Source of the DNA: Funneliformis mosseae | Lineage: Eukaryota; Glomeromycota; Glomeromycetes; Glomerales; Glomeraceae | Reading direction: 5' to 3' | Assembly (NCBI GenBank): GCA_910592005.1 | Contig: CAJVPP010001686.1 | Location: forward strand, 1 to 18,470 | Length of the DNA stretch: 18,470 nt | Shown: one piece after another, positions 1 through 7,914 of the stretch | How the letters are laid out: each line of letters opens with the position of its first letter | Position numbering within the stretch: the stretch's first letter is position 1 | Made by a program: the position numbers and the translations under genes | The notes under the pieces: generated by a model | What the model was told of the DNA's origin: nothing | Database searches by the model: none | What the model saw: only the letters and a program-made list of their open reading frames with translations

Positions 1-292
1 CATTAACAATCTTCGAAATAGTGGCAGTAGGGAGTTCCTTAGGGCTTTTGGAAATGGTAGCTGCGCAGGCAAATGGGGTTGAACGAGTAATGACAGTGAA
101 ATCTTTGTTTTGATCTATTTCCATATTGGGGTCATCTTCTATGGGAAGGTATTCATTCTTATCCAAGACATTGGGGGGAGTAGAAGTTAAGGGCTTGAAA
201 AAATTTTCAATAAGTACAGCGTCTGAAGCTGCGGACAGGTCAAGTTGTTCTCCAGAGCTAGAAGTTGAAGTAACTGGTGTCTTGGGGGTTTG
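1..292 (-). CDS. Partial ORF, probable retrotransposon ORF1-like protein
   Basis: The reverse strand is open for 97 codons from an in-frame TAA at 295-293 to the left window edge, where it runs out of view. The product is Ser/Thr/Pro-rich at first, then acidic, and ends with segments reading FTVITRSTPFACAATI and ELPTATISKIVN. Base composition is much richer in G+C than the flanking DNA and the codons look used rather than random. From memory, similar Thr-Arg-Ser plus Cys-Ala-Ala segments occur in repetitive glomeromycete proteins associated with LINE-type elements; this is recollection, not a search result. No convincing start codon lies at the right end; the only in-frame ATG (NMEIDQ) is internal. 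It may therefore be an exon joined to upstream sequence, or a 5'-truncated copy. Another repetitive gene family remains possible. Confidence 0.45.
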
Positions 293-589
293 TTAGTGTT
301 CTGTTGGGTTAAAACAGTGCTTATTTTTCAACGATGCTTGTTTGTTTTGGTTTTTTCTAACTATATTGAGTAAAAGTATCTTTTAAAGTAAACTCTTCCT
401 TAGTTATAAAAGTGTGTTTGAACTATTGTAGAACTATAAGACTAACTAATGGAGTCAAAAAAATATAATAGAACTTGGGTGGTAAACGTTTTTATTTTCT
501 TAGACTTTTTTGCGAAAAGTGATCGATGGGAATAAGTTTTTTTCTAGAATATGTATCTATAATATTATTATGCTAATTTATAAAATATA
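293..589. other. Gene-free stretch between the edge ORF and the Tnp2 relic
   Basis: No coding frame, RNA gene or clear repeat is visible. Composition falls from moderately GC-rich (to about 540) into the very AT-rich desert. This probably marks a boundary between repeat units. Confidence 0.4.
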
Positions 590-3472
590 CTAAAATACAA
601 GAACTTTTGATATATCTTTTAGATAATATAAATCTAAATATTTTACTTTAATATATAATCTACCATATTGTGTAGCTTTTTCAGTAATAGTAATGTAATT
701 GATATAATTTTTATTTGATAAAAAATCTAATTTTAGTAGACAAAAGTTATATTTATTATAAACATGGTTATAATATTCAATCAGTAAATCTAAAATATTA
801 TCTGATAGCATAACATTTATTTTCATTGGCAGTAAAATTTCTCAGAATAATTTTCCTCTCCTATTGCTTTACTAGAAACTAATTTATTAGATATATTTAA
901 AAATACTTGTAACTCTAAGATTTCTTTTTATCATCTATTTGATAAATTTTTAAATTTAGTATTTAAAAATACCTTGACAATTTAAAGGCAATATATTAAA
1001 CTTTCTTTTAATTTGAAAACTTTTTATCATGAATCACATAATCTACAGTTCAATTTTTTGTCTACTATTAGGTAAACTTCTTATAATATTGCAAAATTAT
1101 AATTAATAACTTATTTTTATATTAAAATAAAATTGTAAATACTACTAGTCAAAAATTTCATTCATTTGTTTAAATGAGAAATACTAAAATATGTAAAAAA
1201 ATCTATAATCTTTATAATATTTATTTAAATATAATAAAAAATACAGATTTAATATTATTAAATTTTTTCTATAATTAACTTTGATAATTTTTAGAAGTTT
1301 AATTAAATAGTTATATGCAATATTTAAATTTTCTAATGTTACTTTTCTTCAAACTAATATAGAACAAGCTTAACTAAAATGAATCAGTATTTTTTAATCT
1401 TCCTGATTTAAGAAATCTTAAAAATAACTTTAGCATATATCAAAAAAAATTTTTTTATTCATTACCGTTAAATTAAAAAACTTTTCTTTTATGCCAATTT
1501 TATATAAGATCTAATAAATTTTTGATAATAAATGAATATTATTCATATGCTTTTGAATTTTTGTTAGATCTTTTAATGTTATTTTTCTCTAATCTAATCA
1601 AAGTCATTTTATAATTAAATATGCAATTCTGATAAATAAATTATACATTAGTCTATAAGTAAAAATAGATTAGGTTAAAATAAGATAAATAAAGTATCTT
1701 AGACTATTTTACATATATCTCTTTCACATATTTTTTTCTAGCCTCATTGTTTTTAAATTTTCTCTATTCTAAAATAGCTTCTTAATGTTTATTCATATTT
1801 TTAACAATAAACCATTTATTCATATTATCTATGTCATTAAAATTTCCATTTTCTACTACCTTTAAATATTTATAATAATATATATTTACTAAATAATATT
1901 CACATAACTTTTTAGTAACCAGTATATCAAAACAATAAACAATTATTGCACATCTAATTATTTTTTTAGTTGAATATTCAGATATTTGATCTAATATTAC
2001 ACCTTTCCAAAAAGTTTAAAATTGATTAATGATTGGTACTAAGTAATAATTTATCTGATATAAACTTATTTTATTAGGACCTGACATTAATTCTAGAATT
2101 AAAATATTTTTAGGTTTAAAATGTAATTCTCTTAAAATATTACAAATAACTTCATATATAATACTATAACTATAAATTGTTTTTTTAAATAGTTGAAACT
2201 AATTGATATTAATCATAATACTTAAATAATTGTCTATATGCTCTTTATTAAAAAATTTTTATTCATTTGAAATTTCTTCATCTTCATCATATATTTCTCT
2301 ATTATTTGAAAATTTTTTTCAAATTTATCATCATATATATCACACGGGATTATTTCTTCAATACTTTAATCAGTCTATAACCTAAGAGATTTTTCAAAAT
2401 CTGAACTCTAATATATATATAGAAATTGATATTTTATATTAGTTATTGAATAAATTAATAATGAAAAATTAACAATTTTACCATCCTCTAGTTCTTTTTA
2501 TTTTGATAAAAAAGTATCATATATTTGATAAAAATGATAATGATTATTTGAAAATTGTATATAATCACATTTTTTTATTATTTTCTAATCTTAAATTATA
2601 TATTATTTAACATTTTTCATATTATATAATTTATAACATGAAGGATATACAAAAAGTTGATAAATTTATGTTTTAATCCTATTTTTTTTTTACAGTATAT
2701 AAAGAAGTAGAAAAATTTTTGAACTGTTTGCTATCCAATTCTATTAAAATGTGATTAATAAATTTAATTAATGTATTAATTATGATATTTAGTAAATGAA
2801 ACCTAATTTAAATCTTAAAATGAATACAATAATCTATTATTCATCAATATTTTGTATTTTGTCAAAATTATTTGAAAAATAGTAATTTAGTGAAAAATAA
2901 TTTTGAAAATTTTAGTTTTATCATTGTTATCATTGTAACTATTATTATTATTATTATCATTATCAGAATTTGTATAATTATTATCAGTATTATTAGTATT
3001 GTCAGTTTCTTTGTAGTATTTATTACTATTAGAGTCTTTCTGATTTAATTCATTATTATATTTCCTAAAATCTTATTTCTATTTTAATTTTTAATTTTTA
3101 AAGAAAGTGCTGTTATATTTCCTTTTTTATCAGTAATGTTCTCAATTATTAAATCTCATTATTTTATAGCGAATTAACCATATTTATCAGATCATCTTCA
3201 TTTATAGTGAATTAAACATATTTATCAGATCATCTTTATTTTGTAACAAATTGATCATATTTATCAGATCATCTTCATTTTATAATGAGTTGACTATATT
3301 CATCAGATTATTTTCATTCATAATACAATAGCTGTATTTGTAGTAATACTTTAATTTATTGAACATATTAAATATTTATTTTTGATTCTCAAATCAAATA
3401 AATTCTATTGCATTTATTACAAAAACATTTTACTTGATTTCTTGTTCTAGAACGTATTTTAATACTCAACAT
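590..3472 (-). pseudogene. Decayed Tnp2/CACTA (Plavaka-like) DNA transposase
   Basis: This was recognised by reading through stops on the reverse strand. A candidate ATG at 3472-3470 begins MLSIKIRSRTRNQ, followed by a CFCNKC zinc-finger start, as is usual at the N-terminus of this family. Next come a 13-residue repeat (3179-3333) and an Asn-rich linker (about 2900-3050). The core, about 2160-1870, is continuous in one frame: ILRELHFKPKN, then SGPNKISLYQINYYLVPIIN, then IIRCAIIVYCFDIL. It matches the family pattern of 'F+P.N..L....PGP..PS..QIN..L.PL...' followed by 'R.AL..L..D'. The expected segment before the catalytic DPMH motif is recognisable at about 1740-1650 (ARKKYVKEIYV, then LSYFNL), but DPMH itself is eroded. 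An open fragment at 826-593 (LDLLIEYYN, ATQYGRL) fits the C-terminal part. About 2.9 kb agrees with a transposase of roughly 900-1000 aa. Many TAA/TAG codons and several frameshifts show it is dead. Terminal CACTA repeats were not found. Confidence 0.72.
3179..3333 (-). repeat. Four tandem 38-39-bp units encoding a 13-aa repeat
   Basis: Units start at about 3179, 3217, 3256 and 3295, each opening with a near-identical block around ATTTATCAGATCATCTTC. Read on the reverse strand, a 39-bp unit gives 13 codons, roughly NSLQNEDDLINMV. A partial fifth unit lies just right of the unit at 3295 or left at about 3155-3178. The unit at 3217 keeps CAA for the glutamine (3243-3241), while the unit at 3256 has TAA at the same place (3282-3280). 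The 3179 unit has lost one base. The repeat sits in the N-terminal part of the dead Tnp2 transposase. Confidence 0.8.
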
Positions 3473-3722
3473 ATTTTTTGTAATTTTTAGCTTGAAATAA
3501 AATAAAAAATCAATAAAAATCAATCAAACTTTATTTTTTCTATAACTAATGCAGAAAATCAATTAAAATTTATTTATTATAATCAATATAAAATAATTAT
3601 TATAATTTAATAATAATTAATTTAACCAAAAGGTTATTTTTTTAGAAGCTTATTTTAAAAATTAATGTTTAAAATAAACTTTGTAAGATATTATTTAAAC
3701 TTCTAATTTATATATATATAGA
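3473..3722. other. AT-rich stretch without a gene, 5' side of the Tnp2 relic
   Basis: Nearly pure A/T sequence between the transposase start codon and the Tc1-type insertion. It is presumably the leader of the CACTA-like element. I see no terminal repeat or open frame. Confidence 0.3.
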
Positions 3723-3984
3723 TACATTACTCTCAGAAAAGTATCCGGTCAGCTAAAAAAAATATTTATTTAATATTTTAAATGTAAATTTTTAAAATAA
3801 TTGAAATCGTCAAAATTAAAAGATGTTTAATTTTTTTTATAATTTATCTAAGTGTAATATCACCATCTTTATGCATAGAATTTGGTTATCTAAATCTTTT
3901 AGCATTTGATATATTCTTAGAATTAACATATTGTATAATACATCTGTAACTGTATTTTTTAAAAACTTTAAAATATGTATAATT

Positions 3985-4707
3985 AAAGCTCTGAACAGTT
4001 CAGATTAATCTGAAGATTTTTTAAGTCAGTTCAGTTTAGATCAATTTTAGATTGCATAAAAATCAATCCAAAAATTTTCAGTTTAGTTCAGATTTTTTTT
4101 AGATTATAATTTTAATCTGAACTGAAAAAATCTGAACTGAACTGATAACTTCAGATTAATCTAAAAGTTCAGTTTAATTATATGTAAAATTCTTAAAAGA
4201 TCATAAAATTTAGCAAAACTATTAGAGAATCGCAATTTTTTGTGATTTCTCTTCGAATTTCACAAAAAAATTGCAAAAATCTTAGAGAATAGCAATTTTT
4301 TGCGATTTCTCTTAGAATTTCATAAAATATTGCGAAACTTTTGAAAAGTCACAAAAAATTGCAATTTCTCTTCAAATTTTGCAAAAAAATTGCAAAACCC
4401 TTGGAGAATCACAATTTTTGCAATTTTTCTTAGTATTTTGCAAAAAATATTGTGAAATTCTTAGAGAATCGCAAAAAATTGCGATTTTCCTAGAGTTTTG
4501 CATATAAATTACAGATTTCTTATATAATCAAACTGTAATTTCAGATTAATCTGAAAATTCCAGTTCAGATTTTTACCAGTTTGCGGTTCAGTTCAGATTC
4601 AGATTGGCATTTTTAAGATTAATAATCTGAACTGAACTGAACTGAAATTTTCAGTTCAGATACGGATTAGTATCTAATCTGAACTGAACTAAACCATTTA
4701 GAGCTTT
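3985..4707. mobile_element. Palindrome-rich nested element inside the Tc1 HTH exon
   Basis: The unit opens with AAAGCTCTGAACAGTTCAG (from 3985) and closes with AGAGCTTT (4700-4707), forming a short terminal inverted repeat. Inside, both flanks are packed with TCAGATTAATCTGA, TTCAGTTCAG and CTGAACTGAACTGAA motifs in both orientations, so the two ends can pair over long distances. The centre (4222-4520) is a tandem array. It interrupts the Tc1 frame between AIICK and FKKY, which shows that it arrived second. TATAAT occurs on both sides, but I could not fix an exact target duplication. It has no coding capacity, and the family is unknown to me. Confidence 0.65.
4222..4520. repeat. Five tandem copies of a roughly 60-bp self-complementary unit
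   Basis: Copies start at about 4224, 4284, 4343, 4403 and 4463. Each contains AGAGAATCGCAATTTTTTGC or a variant, a TGCGATTTCTCTT half, and a later TTGCAAAA segment. Each unit can therefore fold on itself (GCAA...TTGC) and can also pair with its neighbours. Copies have diverged by many single-base changes, several of them C/T or G/A. Confidence 0.8.
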
Positions 4708-4991
4708 ACATATAATAGCCTTATAAGTTCTTTCTGCTAATCTTAAACTGACAATTTATCTATATTCAAAGTTATTTAATTAGTAATTTTTTCTCATATT
4801 AAATGGCCTAATTTTTAAAAAGGTGAAATTAAAATTGTTTTATATTTTTGTATATTAAACCTGATCTATACATTATATAATACATCATTATCAAAATCAG
4901 AGGGTTATTTAAAAAAATTTTATTTAGTAATATGTTTGATCTTGAGAAATTTAAAAAAAGCTTGACCAGATACTTTTCTAAGAGTAATGTA

Positions 4992-5578
4992 TATATGTCA
5001 CATTTTGTTTTAAACTTAGAATTTTTTATTAACTAAAATTTAATTAATTTATTAGTTTAAAATTTAACTACAAAATTCTCATATAATTATACAATAGAGG
5101 TATTCAAGTGATATATAATAATAAAATTCTGCTTTCTTTTATTGATATTTATTTAGCAACATTTTTATTTTCTTATAATAATTCAAAAATGGAATAATTT
5201 AATTAAATATGTATCACTTTATCTTTATTCTTTGATAATATTTAAAATATATAGCAAACTCCTTTATGAGGTAGACATTCTTCTTATTTAATATCAGTAC
5301 GTTTATATTCACAAAATCCTACATTTAGTGATCAAAATTTGAATTTTTATGAAGGTACATTATATTTGAAGTTTAATTACAATTAATATATTTAATATAT
5401 GAAATTTTTAATCATTATTAAGAATATATTTAAAGATTAAAAAAAGGAATAATAAAGATTTAAGAACAAGTACAAATTGGATTTAGATGTTTTTCAGATG
5501 AAATATATTCTTTAAATTTCTCTGCCTAATCTTCACAATAAATTTCTAATTTAAAAAGAAAATCCATTAAACATTATT
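4992..5578. other. AT-rich stretch without a recognisable gene
   Basis: No open frame longer than chance, no terminal repeat and no RNA gene seen. It lies between the Tc1-type element and the forward-strand relic. It may be flanking sequence of the older CACTA-like element. Confidence 0.3.
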
Positions 5579-6985
5579 GTTGAAAAAGATGATGAAGTTG
5601 ATAATTTTAATGAACAAGATGATAATATTGAAGAGATTATTCTTATATAAAAAGATTTCTTTTCTGACAGTAGAAGAGAATACAAAAATAGTAAATTGTA
5701 GGAAAAGACACAAAAATAATTTGTTGAAAAAAAATTAAAAGAAATAAGAGTTTGATTTTTTATTATTATGCTTATGCAATTTTATTATGAAACTGTTAAA
5801 TTTATTATTTATTACATTTATGCAATAATAATTTTATAAAATGAAATAAAAATTCTTGTTGCATAATATAAAATTTAATAAATTTCTGATTGATTATATG
5901 AAGAAATTTAAAGAAATAGTCTTACAACTTGAATGAAATTGATTTCTTGTATTTAAAAAAATTTTAAACATAAATTTCAAATAATATTAAATTAATCTGA
6001 GATGTATTGAGTGATCATTATAAGAATGGTCATCAAAAATGAAAGAATACACAATTTAATGATAACTAAAAAAAGAAAAAGAGATACATAGATTTTGAAA
6101 CAAACTGTTTATTTGAAGTAATTTTTGATTTTTTTTTAAAATATTCTCAAAAATGTCTAGAAAATAATGTTTTCTTACCTAATTATAGAAATACGAATAA
6201 AATTAAAAGAAACCTTGTTTATAGCAAATAATTCAAAGTATTAAAAAATATTAAAGGGATATAACATAGAGGATATAATAAGATATTAAGTAAAAATAAC
6301 TATCATTTTCCAAAAGAGAGTGATCCTAAAAATGATCCTAATGCTTTCATGAAATGCAAAGAACTTTTAGTTTATAAATTACTGTGAAGAACTGATAAAG
6401 TAAGTCAAAATTTTTAATTTAATTTGTTAAATTAATTTATTAATTTACTATTTTAATTTGTTAATTTTAATTGAATGTTTTGTTAGTTAATTAATTTTTA
6501 CATATCATTAACAAGTATATCAAAAAGAATTTTTCAGAAAATAAGAAAGTATGATTCTAAGTATTTAAAAATGAAGATTAGAAAAAGGGGCTTTTACATA
6601 CTATTTAGTAGGTTATTAAAAAAAGAGGTTCTCTGTCACCACTTTTTAGATAAAATGAATTATGATCAAATTATGATGATGATGAGTATCTGTATTTGTA
6701 ATAATTTATATAGACTTTTAGTAAAATTCAAAATGACTTTTTTATAAAAAAATTTATAGATTCTCAATTACAATAGGAAATAGTAACATCATATACTAAT
6801 GCTCAAAAGCATGATTTAACTAAACAAATTTCATATAATTAAAAATTTTTATTGAAAATTCAGAATTTAATATAACTTTTGTAATATTATAAGTAGATGA
6901 TTTATCACAAGCATAATAACTATCATTACAAAATAATTATCCTAGAAACAATCAAATCAAGACAATTAAATATAAAGTATTTGTA
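5579..6985 (+). pseudogene. Decayed intron-containing coding relic of unknown family
   Basis: Three readable blocks lie on the forward strand. At 5579-5755 there are 59 codons, strongly acidic then Lys-rich (VEKDDEVDNF, DDNIEEIIL), with two TAA and one TAG. At 6076-6399 there are 108 codons containing KKRYIDFETNCLFEVIFDFF, LPNYRNTNKIKRNLVYS and YHFPKESDPKNDPNAF, with only three stops. This block ends exactly at a consensus donor GTAAGT (6400-6405). At 6612-6985 the protein reads RGSLSPLFR, then DDDEYLYL, then QKHDLTKQIS, with TAA/TAG repeatedly at plausible glutamines. The non-random amino-acid use and the donor site argue for a real former gene, most likely of a transposable element. I do not recognise the family. 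It could be a second gene of the neighbouring CACTA-like element or part of another one. Confidence 0.5.
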
Positions 6986-7012
6986 TTTATTTATTATTTA
7001 TTTATTTATTTA
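6984..7012. repeat. (TTTA)n microsatellite
   Basis: Short run of ATTT/TTTA units with one interruption, at the end of the forward relic. Confidence 0.8.
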
Positions 7013-7107
7013 TGTTCTCATTTTTATGATAAAGGTTTACTAGTTCTAAAAAAGAAATCAGTTATATATTTTTCTTTATAACAAATAAAACCGTTTTATG
7101 AGAGTAG

Positions 7108-7127
7108 TTCATTCATTCATTCATTCA
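7108..7127. repeat. (TTCA)n microsatellite
   Basis: About five TTCA units in tandem, followed 20 bases later by a long T run and an A run. Confidence 0.85.
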
Positions 7128-7549
7128 ATCTTTGGTTTTTGATTTTTTTTTTTTTTTAAAAAAAAATGGATATCTAGAAAAAAAGGCCAGTTCTTATGAA
7201 AAATCAAAAGTATATTTAAAGTAACCTGAAAGTGATCAAGCTAATTTTGTTGATTGTAGCAATATCAGAATATGATGATATATATATTATATATAATTTA
7301 TATTAAGGTTTTAATTAAATTTGGTTATTTTTTTATTTTAAAAATTTAAATATTTATGTTAATTGAATTAGAACTATGATTAAACATTTAAAAGGTCAAT
7401 CTACCAGTTTTCTATCTAGATATGTTTTGGGTCAAGCGATTTTATTAGAATTTCGAAATAACCATTTATTAATTTGATAATTAATATAATAGTAAGGAAT
7501 TACTAAAAAAAAAAAATCTATATAATAATAATTTATTTTGACTCAAAAT

Positions 7550-7914
7550 ATTTATCCTCCCTTTCTAACTGTAATAAGCTTTGCGCAAAAACCACCCTTT
7601 CTATAATCTTTGGCATATAACGAATTGGAGCTCGGAAGAATTCATCGTCATTTTATCATTTATTTCTTTCTCTGTTATCATTTTTTAATACGAAGATGGA
7701 TTTTTTTTGACCAAAACAACAAAAAAGGTGCTTTCAAATAGGATCTGTTTCCATTGACGTGCAGAATTTTTTTTATACATCCAATGTCTGCCAATAATGT
7801 AATTTGCAGATCGTTACGTATTTTGTCAAATACTGTATATATATTCCGATCGATAATTTTTTTTTAATTTTTTTAATTTTTTTTATTTACTTTTATAGCA
7901 AAACACCTCTTTAA
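7550..7914 (+). promoter_or_regulatory. Upstream region of the PH-like gene, with possible leader intron end
   Basis: Composition becomes visibly less AT-rich here than in the desert to the left, marking the start of the host island. Directly before the start codon a T-rich tract ends in TTTACTTTTATAG (to about 7898), which looks like a branch region plus 3' splice site. CAAAACACCTCTTTAA then leads into ATG at 7915, so a 5'-UTR intron is possible; its donor was not located. A TATATATATTCC stretch at about 7838 could serve as an AT-rich promoter element, but nothing proves it. Confidence 0.35.

Larger units (their letters stand above)
3823..4797 (-). pseudogene. Tc1-type transposase N-terminal helix-turn-helix, split by an insertion
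   Basis: On the reverse strand an ATG at 4797-4795 starts MRKNYQLNNFEYRQIVSLRL (two Q are TAA in the DNA), then AERTYKAIICK. The frame is broken at about 4707 by the nested element. It resumes left of 3985 with FKKYSYRCI, then YVNSKNISNAKRFRQPNS, then GDITLRQIIKK. This matches the Tc1 transposase DNA-binding region: a first helix-turn-helix of the type 'L+.+.R..I+.L..AG.SYR.IA..L', then '..G.ISNAKRSGRP...T..D...L.RI'. The second, GRP-containing linker is readable as FRQPNS. No DDE domain follows, so this fragment could at most have bound DNA. Confidence 0.68.
3725..4989 (-). mobile_element. Tc1/mariner-type element, internally deleted, with a nested insertion
   Basis: Imperfect terminal inverted repeats of about 30 bp bound the unit. 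The left end (3725-3754) begins CATTACTCTCAGAAAAGTAT. The right end (4959-4989), reverse-complemented, begins CATTACTCTTAGAAAAGTAT. Both sides are flanked by TA (3723-3724 and 4990-4991), the target duplication of this superfamily. The left copy carries CCGG where the right has CTGG, a CpG-decay difference. Only about 540 bp of the unit is its own sequence; the rest is the nested element at 3985-4707. The catalytic DDE part of the transposase is missing, so it was probably a MITE-like, non-autonomous derivative before it was split. Confidence 0.8.

Noticed and set aside
590..826. The 78-codon reverse open frame as an independent small gene
   Set aside because: It lies in line with the Tnp2 relic and fits its C-terminal region; its openness is best explained as a surviving fragment.
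4222..4520. CRISPR array
   Set aside because: The roughly 60-bp units are contiguous and diverged with no unique spacers, and the context is a eukaryotic transposon.
590..6985. A reassigned genetic code (TAA/TAG read as glutamine)
   Set aside because: The two intact genes in the window end with ordinary TAG and TAA stops at conserved ends, the relics also contain frameshifts, and sister repeat units keep CAA. Decay explains the pattern.
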